Source: Natronomonas sp.
Lineage (GTDB): Archaea > Halobacteriota > Halobacteria > Halobacteriales > Haloarculaceae
Reading direction: 5' to 3'
DNA length: 5,078 nt
Assembly: GCA_007135435.1 (NCBI GenBank)
Contig: SLIW01000519.1
Coordinates: 1 to 5,078, forward strand
Shown: piece by piece, positions 1-4,166 of the stretch
Layout: each line of letters starts with the position of its first letter
Numbering within the stretch: position 1 is the first letter of the stretch
Made by a program: the position numbers and the translations under genes
The notes under the pieces: generated by a model
Databases searched by the model: none
What the model was told of the DNA's origin: nothing
The model's input: only the letters and a program-made list of their open reading frames with translations

Positions 1-810
1 GTGACGACGCAGTCGCTGGTGGCGTTCGGTGGGGTGCTCGTGGCCGCCGCTGTCGCGCTCAAGTCAGGCGTGATCACGGTCTCGCCCCGCGCCGTCCTCG
101 CCGCCGTGCCGTGGACCGTGGCCGCAGTGCTCGCAGTGGTGGCGAGCCGCGATGGCACCTACGTGGGCTACTGGCTGTGGGCGCCGCTGACGACGGCGCC
201 GACCCCCGAGACGGTCCTCGCCACCGTCGTCGGGTTCGCGATCGTCGCGTGGCTCGGGGCCGCCTACCTGGCAGCCCTCCGGGACATCACGGTCGACGAG
301 CGTTACCTCGCCGCCAGCGGCCTGGCAGCCACCGTCGTCCTCGCGGCGGCGTACCTGGGCGGCGTCGGCGAGGCCGCGGCGATCCGCCTGCTCTGGATCC
401 CCCTGGCCGCGCTCTGTACCGCCCTCCTGGCCGGCGTCGGCTACGTCCTCCTCGGATTCGCCTACACCGACGCGCTCGTCGAGCTCGGGGGCGCCGGGCT
501 CTTCGTCGTCGGGGCGGTCGGCTTCGAGGCCGTGGCCTCGGCGTTCGCCGTCGAGGTCCTGGGCGGCGCCCCGGGGTTCGCGAGCGGGCTCCTCCTCGCG
601 GCGCTCGCCACCAACACCGGGGCGACGACGGCGGTCATCTGGCCCGTCGTGCTCTCGATCGTGGTCCTCGCAGGCGTCGCGTTCACCGGCGTCTGCGGCC
701 GACTCGCCCGGGAGCGGCGACCCCTGGGCTGTGCCATCGCGCTGCTGGGCTCCGCGTCGGCGCTCGGCTCCGGCCTGCTCGTCCTCCTGTCCGCGGCCAC
801 CCTCGGGTAG
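1..810 (+). CDS. Multi-spanning haloarchaeal membrane protein, possibly distantly DUF63-like
   Basis: This encodes a 269-residue, almost entirely hydrophobic protein that must sit in the cytoplasmic membrane. I see about eight candidate membrane segments, near residues 5-20, 30-48, 70-92, 102-120, 128-153, 160-186, 208-232 and 242-266, joined by short loops. Charged residues cluster in two loops (about 94-101 and 234-241). The loop RLARERR before the last helix suggests a cytoplasmic side there. No catalytic or transport signature is evident. A proline-tryptophan in the second helix and the GGAGLFVVGAVGFEAVASAF stretch loosely recall haloarchaeal DUF63 membrane proteins, but this is a weak impression. 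The GTG start is the first base of the window, so the true start could lie further left. The gene ends 6 nt before the next small membrane gene, so the two may be cotranscribed. The function is unknown. Confidence 0.8.
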   Translation: MTTQSLVAFGGVLVAAAVALKSGVITVSPRAVLAAVPWTVAAVLAVVASRDGTYVGYWLWAPLTTAPTPETVLATVVGFAIVAWLGAAYLAALRDITVDERYLAASGLAATVVLAAAYLGGVGEAAAIRLLWIPLAALCTALLAGVGYVLLGFAYTDALVELGGAGLFVVGAVGFEAVASAFAVEVLGGAPGFASGLLLAALATNTGATTAVIWPVVLSIVVLAGVAFTGVCGRLARERRPLGCAIALLGSASALGSGLLVLLSAATLG

Positions 811-816
811 ATATTC

Positions 817-1065
817 ATGCCCCCGTCACCAAGCTCCGGCGTGAACGAACGCACGCGCGATCCCGTCGGGATCGGCCTCTCGCTCGCCGTCGGGGCCCTC
901 CTCGGACTGGCGCTCGCCGCCCCGATGCTCCCCCGGTCGGTTCCCGTCGCAGAGGTCACTCTGGACCCGTCCGGCGTGCGTATCTTCCTCGCGATGCTCG
1001 CCGTGATCGCCGTCCCGCTCTGTCTCTTCACCGCCTACCTCGCCCTCGCCTACGTCGATCGATGA
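817..1065 (+). CDS. Small two-helix membrane protein
   Basis: This 82-residue protein has two predicted membrane helices (about residues 17-36 and 53-79), joined by a short loop with the sequence SVPVAEVTLDPSG. It ends directly after the second helix with YVDR. The hairpin shape suggests a small accessory membrane protein, but I recognise no family. The ATG at 817 lies 6 nt after the upstream stop, which favours translation coupled to the gene before it. An in-frame GTG at 841 would remove a Pro/Ser-rich leader and give a 74-residue protein beginning with NERTRDPVG. A weak TATA-like GATATTC at 810-816 is centred about 28 bp upstream of that GTG, the spacing expected for a leaderless haloarchaeal transcript. 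The 841 start is therefore a serious alternative. I am fairly confident the gene is real and less sure of its start. Confidence 0.68.
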   Translation: MPPSPSSGVNERTRDPVGIGLSLAVGALLGLALAAPMLPRSVPVAEVTLDPSGVRIFLAMLAVIAVPLCLFTAYLALAYVDR

Positions 1066-1246
1066 GCGGACGAGACCGAGCCACGGCCCGGGAGGTGCGA
1101 CCGGTTCCCGAACGTCTACCCGTGCCGTGGACGATCGCTCGTCCGCCCGTCCAACGGTCGACCGCCCACCTGCACGTGCAACCGACGACCGTTCGTCTCG
1201 ACCGGGTCGGGATCCCCCGTGAGCGGGGCGACCGGGGGGTCGGCGC
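1066..1246. other. 181-bp gap with dyad symmetries upstream of the permease
   Basis: No credible gene lies here. The stretch contains a perfect 10-bp palindrome, TGCACGTGCA, at 1171-1180. It is flanked by the inverted pair AACGGTCG (1153-1160) and CGACCGTT (1186-1193). A further matching pair, CGAACG (1109-1114) and CGTTCG (1190-1195), overlaps the right arm. I see no clear TATA element. The position just ahead of the permease start suggests a control region or mRNA structure, but in DNA this GC-rich such dyads are not rare. Confidence 0.35.
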
Positions 1247-2140
1247 GTGAGCCGCGGGCGCGACCTCGGCATGTTCGTCACCCTCGCGGTGCTGTGGGGG
1301 ATGTCGTTCCCGGCGATCCGGGCTGGCCTCGAGTCGCTCCCACCGCTGCTGTTCGCCGCGCTCCGGTACGACGTCGCCGGGGTCCTGCTACTGGGGTTCC
1401 TCGTCGTCCGTGGCGCGCGCTGGCGCCCGCGGACGCGGGAGGACGTCGTCGCCATCCTCGTCGCCGCCACGTTCCTAGTCGCGGGGAACAGCCTTCTGTT
1501 CGTCGGCCAGCAGACGGTCCCCAGCGGCGTCGCGGCGATCCTCTACGGGCTCATCCCGATCCTGACCACCGGCTTCGCCGCGGTGCTCCTGCCGGTCGAG
1601 CCGATCACGGCCCGGCGCGTCGCAGGCGTCGTCATCGGGTTCGTCGGGGTGGCCGTCATCGCCCAGCCGGACCCCGCGAACCTGCTCGCCGCGGAGGTCG
1701 TCGGGACGGCCTTCGTCGTCGCCGCGGCGACGAGCGTCGCGTTCGGGAGCGTCCTCCTCCGCACCCGCTCGCCGACGGTCGGTATCGCCCCGATGACGAG
1801 CTGGGCGATGATCGTCGGAGGGGTGTTCCTCCACGGAGGGAGCCTCGCCATCGGGGAGCGACCGGGGGACGTCGCCCCGTCGCTCGCCGCCGTGGTCGCC
1901 GTCGTGTACCTGGCGGTGTTCGCGAGCGCGCTCGCGTTCGTGGTCTACTTCACGATGCTCGAGCGGCTCGGCCCCCTCGAGATCAACCTCGTCTCCTACG
2001 CCGTCCCCATCGTCGCGACGGCCGGGGGCGTCGCCATCTTCGCCGAGTCGCTGACGCCCGGGATGGTCGCCGGCTTCCTCCTCATCGTGAGCGGCTTCGT
2101 GGTCCTGAAGGCCGAGGCCATCTCGAAGGAACTCGGGTGA
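1247..2140 (+). CDS. EamA/DMT-family permease
   Basis: This is a 297-residue drug/metabolite transporter superfamily protein with the usual family length and two tandem EamA domains. The first spans roughly residues 9-139 and opens with the typical LAVLWGMSFPAIRAG motif, where the conserved WG and following Pro sit in helix 1. It closes with the E-P-I-T-x-R-R-x-x-G-x-x-x-G-F-x-G-V-x-x-I signature. The second spans roughly 150-288 and ends in the equivalent E-S-L-T-P-x-x-x-x-G-F motif followed by a hydrophobic helix. About ten membrane helices can be drawn. Family members export or import small metabolites such as amino acids, but the substrate cannot be read from sequence. The GTG start at 1247 precedes a short charged segment (SRGRD) and then helix 1, as expected. 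A G-rich run six bases upstream could act as a loose ribosome binding site. Its right neighbour is convergent. Confidence 0.92.
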   Translation: MSRGRDLGMFVTLAVLWGMSFPAIRAGLESLPPLLFAALRYDVAGVLLLGFLVVRGARWRPRTREDVVAILVAATFLVAGNSLLFVGQQTVPSGVAAILYGLIPILTTGFAAVLLPVEPITARRVAGVVIGFVGVAVIAQPDPANLLAAEVVGTAFVVAAATSVAFGSVLLRTRSPTVGIAPMTSWAMIVGGVFLHGGSLAIGERPGDVAPSLAAVVAVVYLAVFASALAFVVYFTMLERLGPLEINLVSYAVPIVATAGGVAIFAESLTPGMVAGFLLIVSGFVVLKAEAISKELG

Positions 2141-2167
2141 GCCGCCCCGGTCTGGGACGCTGCGGTG

Positions 2168-2239
2168 GTGGACGTCGTGGACGTCGTGGGCGTCGTGGGC
2201 GTTGTGGGCGTCGTGGGCGTCGTGAACGACGTGGGCGTG
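2168..2239. repeat. Tandem array of 9-bp units (GTGGGCGTC)
   Basis: There are eight consecutive 9-bp units. The first two are GTGGACGTC. The next four are GTGGGCGTC, with one T for C. The last two are degenerate (GTGAACGAC and GTGGGCGTG). Because the unit length is a multiple of three, the array reads as a Val-Asp-Val / Val-Gly-Val repeat on + and a His-Asp-Ala type repeat on -. Neither resembles a real protein. It begins 28 bp after the permease stop. Confidence 0.85.
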
Positions 2240-2294
2240 GATCGACCGATGAATTCTACGGCATGGGCCAGTAGGCTGGTTCGGGGCGGACGCC

Positions 2295-2366
2295 CGAGTC
2301 GAGTACTCGCCCCGAGTCGTGTGCTCGGCGCGAGTCGTGTGCTCGGCGCGAGGCGAGTGCTCGACG
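2295..2366. repeat. Tandem array of four 18-bp units with internal dyads
   Basis: Four head-to-tail 18-bp units start at 2295, 2313, 2331 and 2349. Units 2 and 3 are identical (CGAGTCGTGTGCTCGGCG), and units 1 and 4 differ at a few positions. Every unit keeps a CGAG-N7-CTCG inverted pair, so each could form a short hairpin or present a dyad-symmetric protein site. Unit 1 also contains the 10-bp palindrome CGAGTACTCG. The array lies downstream of both convergent neighbours. Confidence 0.82.
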
Positions 2367-2473
2367 AGTGGGACGGGTGACACGTGACGTTGGCATCGAC
2401 GAGTGACAGAGCCGCCGCTCGTCACCATGGAAGGGATCGTCGGGAGGAATGCCGGTACCGCGATGGCCGAACC

Positions 2474-2608
2474 TCAGGGCCCGAAGTAGGCCTGACCGCC
2501 GTCGGCGAGGACTGTTCCCGCCTGCGACAGCAGGAGCAGGGCGGTGAACAGGACGCCGGTCATCTTCGGGTGTCGGGCCAGGAACTCGCTCATGTTTTCG
2601 TGGGACAT
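2474..2608 (-). CDS. DUF7503-like haloarchaeal membrane microprotein
   Basis: This 44-residue protein has a short hydrophilic start (MSHENMSEFLARHPKM), one hydrophobic helix (about residues 17-35, GVLFTALLLLSQAGTVLA) and a short tail ending in Gly-Pro. The pattern A-x-H-P-K/R-M followed by a leucine-rich helix with LLLLSQAG and a GP end is what I recall for the haloarchaeal DUF7503 family of tiny proteins of unknown function. The family name is from memory. The ATG at 2608 is preferred because a TATA box (TTTATAT on -, 2633-2639) is centred about 28 bp upstream, as for a leaderless transcript. A second ATG at 2593 would remove five residues. The gene diverges from the 165-residue gene at 2660 and converges on the permease. 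It may be a membrane-inserted peptide or have a cleavable N-terminal signal (the sequence VLADGG follows the helix). Its role is unknown. Confidence 0.85.
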   Translation of the reverse strand: MSHENMSEFLARHPKMTGVLFTALLLLSQAGTVLADGGQAYFGP

Positions 2609-2659
2609 GACAGTAATTACAATCATTGTTCGATATAAATAATTTGTGGCACACGATTT
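2609..2659. promoter_or_regulatory. Divergent AT-rich promoter region with palindromes
   Basis: This 51-bp stretch is strikingly AT-rich for the window and separates two divergent start codons. It contains ATATAAAT (2633-2640), which reads as TTTATAT on the - strand and TATAAAT on the + strand. For the - gene the box centre is about 28 bp from the ATG (2608). For the + gene it is about 23 bp from the ATG (2660), slightly short for leaderless initiation. The A-rich CACAAATTA on - just upstream of TTTATAT looks like a TFB recognition element, favouring the - direction. Between the box and the - start lie two palindromes, ACAATCATTGT (2619-2629) and GTAATTAC (2613-2620). These are possible operator sites over the start of the - transcript. 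Confidence 0.7.
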
Positions 2660-3157
2660 ATGGGGACTCGGATCGAATCTCCTCGGTTTCACCCACCGGG
2701 ACCACTCGTGGACGTTATAGGTCGAGGGCTCCTACTGCTCGCCGTGGTGTACATCACGCGCGGCCTGCTGACCGCGCTGCTCGAGCTCGCCGACGACCGC
2801 GACCCCGAGTCGGTCACCGTCGCACTCGCGGTGACCGACGGGGCCGAGCTCGACGCGGATCTGCCCCCAGAGGCGGTCGTCTACACCGACATGTACCTCC
2901 CGGACACTGGTGGGTCCGTGGCGGCGGTGTTCGGGATGGACCTCTCGACGCCGGGGGCCGCAGGGCGGTTCGTCTCCCACCCCGACGGGATGCTCGCGCT
3001 CACCAAGGCCGACACCCTCCACCAGGTCGTCTTCGTCGCCGTCCCACCCTACAGCGAGGAGGACGTCGCCGCCTTCGACCGCGGCGGCACGGAGGTCCGC
3101 TACGACGTGGTCGACGCCGCGCCACCGCCCGGGAAGCTGGACGACGACGCTGTGTAA
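2660..3157 (+). CDS. Membrane-anchored acidic protein of unknown function
   Basis: This 165-residue protein has one N-terminal membrane helix (about residues 17-42, with GRGLLLLAVVYITRGLLTAL), followed by an acidic soluble domain. I do not recognise the family. The soluble part has strand-like segments (SVTVALAVTDG at 51-61, AVVYTDMYL, SVAAVFGMDL, HQVVFVAVPPY) consistent with a small alpha/beta fold. Its side of the membrane is undetermined. The last residues (KLDDDAV) are acidic and probably disordered. The ATG at 2660 lies just after the shared AT-rich promoter. An in-frame GTG at 2708 would begin right at the helix (VDVIGRG) and is a credible alternative, with TTTATG at 2657-2662 as a possible box. 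The gene is convergent with the ribbon-helix-helix gene across a repeat array. Haloarchaeal acidity and codon use match its neighbours, so it looks native. Confidence 0.8.
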   Translation: MGTRIESPRFHPPGPLVDVIGRGLLLLAVVYITRGLLTALLELADDRDPESVTVALAVTDGAELDADLPPEAVVYTDMYLPDTGGSVAAVFGMDLSTPGAAGRFVSHPDGMLALTKADTLHQVVFVAVPPYSEEDVAAFDRGGTEVRYDVVDAAPPPGKLDDDAV

Positions 3158-3168
3158 GCGACGCCCGC

Positions 3169-3312
3169 CCCCGTCGTCGTCCTCACCTATCGTCGTCCGC
3201 GCCCGTCATCGTCCACGCCAGTCGTCGTCCGCCCCCGTCGTCGTCCGAGCCTGTCGCCGTCCGCGCCCGTCGTCGTCCGCGCCCGTCGTCGTCCACGCCC
3301 GTCGCCGTGCGG
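3169..3312. repeat. Tandem array of nine 16-bp units (GCCCGTCGTCGTCCGC)
   Basis: Nine head-to-tail 16-bp units run from 3169 to 3312, starting 12 bp after the stop of the preceding gene. Units 7 and 8, starting at 3265 and 3281, are nearly identical. Units 1, 2 and 9 are the most diverged, as expected of an array decaying at its ends. The core GTCGTCGTC is itself a trinucleotide run. A unit of 16 bp shifts the reading frame every copy, so the array is not a coding repeat. It ends 33 bp before the ribbon-helix-helix stop and fills almost the whole convergent gap. There are no unique spacers, so it is not a CRISPR array. Confidence 0.88.
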
Positions 3313-3345
3313 CGACGACGACGGTCGAGCCGGGATCCGGACGGC

Positions 3346-3555
3346 CTACTCCAGGTAACCCAGGTCGCGGAGCTGGGCGGCGATCTCGTCGAACTCGGCC
3401 TCGGTCAACTTGCCCTTCCGCTGGTGCTGGATGACGATGCTCCGGAGCAGGAACTTGACCAGGTCGCTGGTGGACGAGAAGCTCGTCCCCTCGATGGTCT
3501 CCTCGACGCGCTCGGCGAGCTCCTTCGGGATCGAAACCGTGGTGTACTCGGTCAC
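3346..3555 (-). CDS. Ribbon-helix-helix (CopG-type) DNA-binding protein
   Basis: This 69-residue protein has an N-terminal ribbon-helix-helix fold. A short beta strand (TEYTTVSIP, residues 2-10) would pair in a dimer and insert into the DNA major groove. Helix 1 follows (KELAERVEETIEG, 11-23), then a turn with TSFSSTSD (24-31), then helix 2 (LVKFLLRSIVIQHQ, 32-45). A charged C-terminal helix (KLTEAEFDEIAAQLRDLGYLE) may mediate oligomerisation or partner contacts. I chose the GTG at 3555 because the frame upstream encodes unconserved-looking Arg/Pro/Ser-rich sequence, while the RHH strand conventionally begins within a few residues of the start. A weak CTATCG box on - (around 3583) is about 28 bp upstream. 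Such small proteins act as repressors, often of themselves or a neighbour. No toxin gene is adjacent on the same strand, so I do not call it an antitoxin. Confidence 0.9.
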   Translation of the reverse strand: MTEYTTVSIPKELAERVEETIEGTSFSSTSDLVKFLLRSIVIQHQRKGKLTEAEFDEIAAQLRDLGYLE

Positions 3556-3737
3556 GGCTCGTCCCACGGTTCGCGTGGCGATAGGCCTTGTCCACCGGAT
3601 CGCACGGGGACCTCCCGGCTCGCAGGTGCCGCGATTCCGGAGGCATTCGCTCGGTAGGTCGCCTCGCCCGTCAGGGTCGTCGATCCGCCGGGGCGAGTCG
3701 GGAGACTTTAGGGGGGAGTGGCTCCAATCGGACGACG
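3556..3737. promoter_or_regulatory. Divergent promoter region between RHH and DUF5789-like genes
   Basis: This 182-bp region has no tandem repeat. Toward the + gene, ACTTTAGG (3705-3712) preceded by purine-rich GGGAG resembles a haloarchaeal TATA/BRE pair, and its centre is about 29 bp before the ATG at 3738. Toward the - gene, a weak CTATCG lies around 3580-3585. Two inverted pairs could be operators. CCACG-GTTCG-CGTGG (3564-3578) sits between the weak box and the RHH start. CTCGCCC (3663-3669) with GGGCGAG (3691-3697) sits just upstream of the + box. Binding by the neighbouring RHH protein is inference. Confidence 0.55.
3704..3712 (+). promoter_or_regulatory. TATA-like box of the DUF5789-like gene
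   Basis: GACTTTAGG lies after a purine-rich stretch (GGGA) that could bind TFB. Its centre is about 29 bp upstream of the ATG at 3738, which predicts a leaderless or nearly leaderless transcript. This spacing is the main support for choosing that start codon. Confidence 0.6.
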
Positions 3738-4067
3738 ATGGGAGTCCGGCCACCGCAGCGAGGCGACGACGAGGAGCCCGAGGCCGTCGCGTTCGGGATC
3801 GCGGCGCTCGGCGAACGCCTCGACCGCGCCGGCGTCACCTTCCCGGCGACGCGCGAGGAGCTGCTGGACGCCCTCGGCGGGACGTCCGTCCCCTACGACG
3901 CCAAGGGCAACGAGATGCCGTTCGACGCCGCGCTCGAGGAGGCCGAGGGCCAGGAGTTCGACAATCGACAGCAGCTTATGAACGAGCTCCACCACGTCTT
4001 CGAGGCGCGTCGGGCCCACGCCAGCAACACCGTCGTCGGGCGGCTCCGCTCGCTGTTGCCCTTCTGA
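3738..4067 (+). CDS. Small haloarchaeal DUF5789-like protein
   Basis: This is a 109-residue soluble acidic protein. After a polar N-terminus (about 1-15) comes a helical segment AFGIAALGERLDRAGVTFPA, then TREELLDALGG, then a turn with VPYDAKGNEMPF that looks like a short beta hairpin, then two more helices (DAALEEAEG and NRQQLMNELHHVFEA). It ends in a basic tail, RLRSLLPF. The order of elements, especially the FPATREELL motif and the later helix with Asp-Asn-Arg, resembles the small haloarchaeal DUF5789 family, related in style to DUF2795 domains. That assignment is from memory and moderate. Function is unknown. The ATG at 3738 is favoured by ACTTTAGG about 29 bp upstream. In-frame sequence further upstream is Arg/Gly/Ser-rich and overlaps that promoter, so it is rejected as coding. 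The gene is divergent from the RHH regulator, which may control it, and convergent with the glycosyltransferase. Confidence 0.85.
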   Translation: MGVRPPQRGDDEEPEAVAFGIAALGERLDRAGVTFPATREELLDALGGTSVPYDAKGNEMPFDAALEEAEGQEFDNRQQLMNELHHVFEARRAHASNTVVGRLRSLLPF

Positions 4068-4109
4068 GCGGCTCGATCGGTGGTTCGGATCGCTCGCCGT
4101 CTCCCTCCC

Positions 4110-4166
4110 GTGGGTCCACGTGGTCGCCGTGGGTCCACGTGGTCGCCGTGCGTCCGGGTGATCGTC
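4110..4166. repeat. 19-bp direct repeat with CCACGTGG palindromes
   Basis: Two perfect consecutive copies of GTGGGTCCACGTGGTCGCC occupy 4110-4128 and 4129-4147. A degenerate third copy (14 of 19 matching) lies at 4148-4166 and touches the last base of the glycosyltransferase stop codon. Each perfect copy holds the 8-bp palindrome CCACGTGG (4116-4123 and 4135-4142), exactly 19 bp apart, and an overlapping GTGG-GT-CCAC hairpin. The repeat fills the convergent gap between the DUF5789-like gene and the AglJ-like gene. Confidence 0.85.

Larger units (their letters stand above)
2141..2473. other. Gene-free convergent intergenic region with two repeat arrays
   Basis: This 333-bp stretch separates the stop codons of the permease and the DUF7503-like gene. 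It holds a 9-bp array (2168-2239) and an 18-bp array (2295-2366), annotated separately. The remainder, about 2367-2473, contains a weak inverted pair GACGAG (2398-2403) and CTCGTC (2418-2423), and nothing else I can identify. The reading frames across it are low complexity and arise from the repeats. Confidence 0.6.

Noticed and set aside
111..1250. Long + frame encoding a 379-residue Arg/Pro/Gly-rich product
   Set aside because: It is an out-of-frame reading of the two membrane protein genes; arginine-rich low-complexity sequence is the usual shadow in GC-rich DNA.
1219..2274. Long + frame of 351 residues overlapping the permease
   Set aside because: It is Arg/Gly-rich with no recognisable domain, while the overlapping frame encodes a textbook EamA protein.
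2236..2312. tRNA-like GGTTCG segment in the gap after the permease
   Set aside because: No acceptor stem, anticodon arm or D-arm can be paired around it; it runs directly into the 18-bp array.
2165..2380. 71-residue + frame made of the two repeat arrays
   Set aside because: Its sequence is wholly explained by the 9-bp and 18-bp repeats, it has no promoter and no family-like features.
2398..2423. GACGAG/CTCGTC hairpin as terminator for the - microprotein gene
   Set aside because: The stem is only 6 bp with a 14-nt loop and no T-run follows on the - strand, so there is no positive support for termination here.
1475..2428. 317-residue - frame with His-Asp-Ala repeats
   Set aside because: It is antisense to the permease and runs through both tandem arrays; the repeats are a by-product of the 9-bp and 18-bp units.
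3169..3312. CRISPR array
   Set aside because: Units are contiguous 16-mers without unique spacers, and no cas gene is present.
3556..3753. 66-residue N-terminal extension of the ribbon-helix-helix gene
   Set aside because: The extension is Arg/Pro/Ser-rich, overlaps the divergent promoter and the start of the neighbouring gene, and RHH strands normally lie at the N-terminus.
3346..4067. Toxin-antitoxin pair (RHH antitoxin plus partner)
   Set aside because: The genes are divergent and not an overlapping operon, and the partner does not resemble a known toxin such as PIN or RelE.
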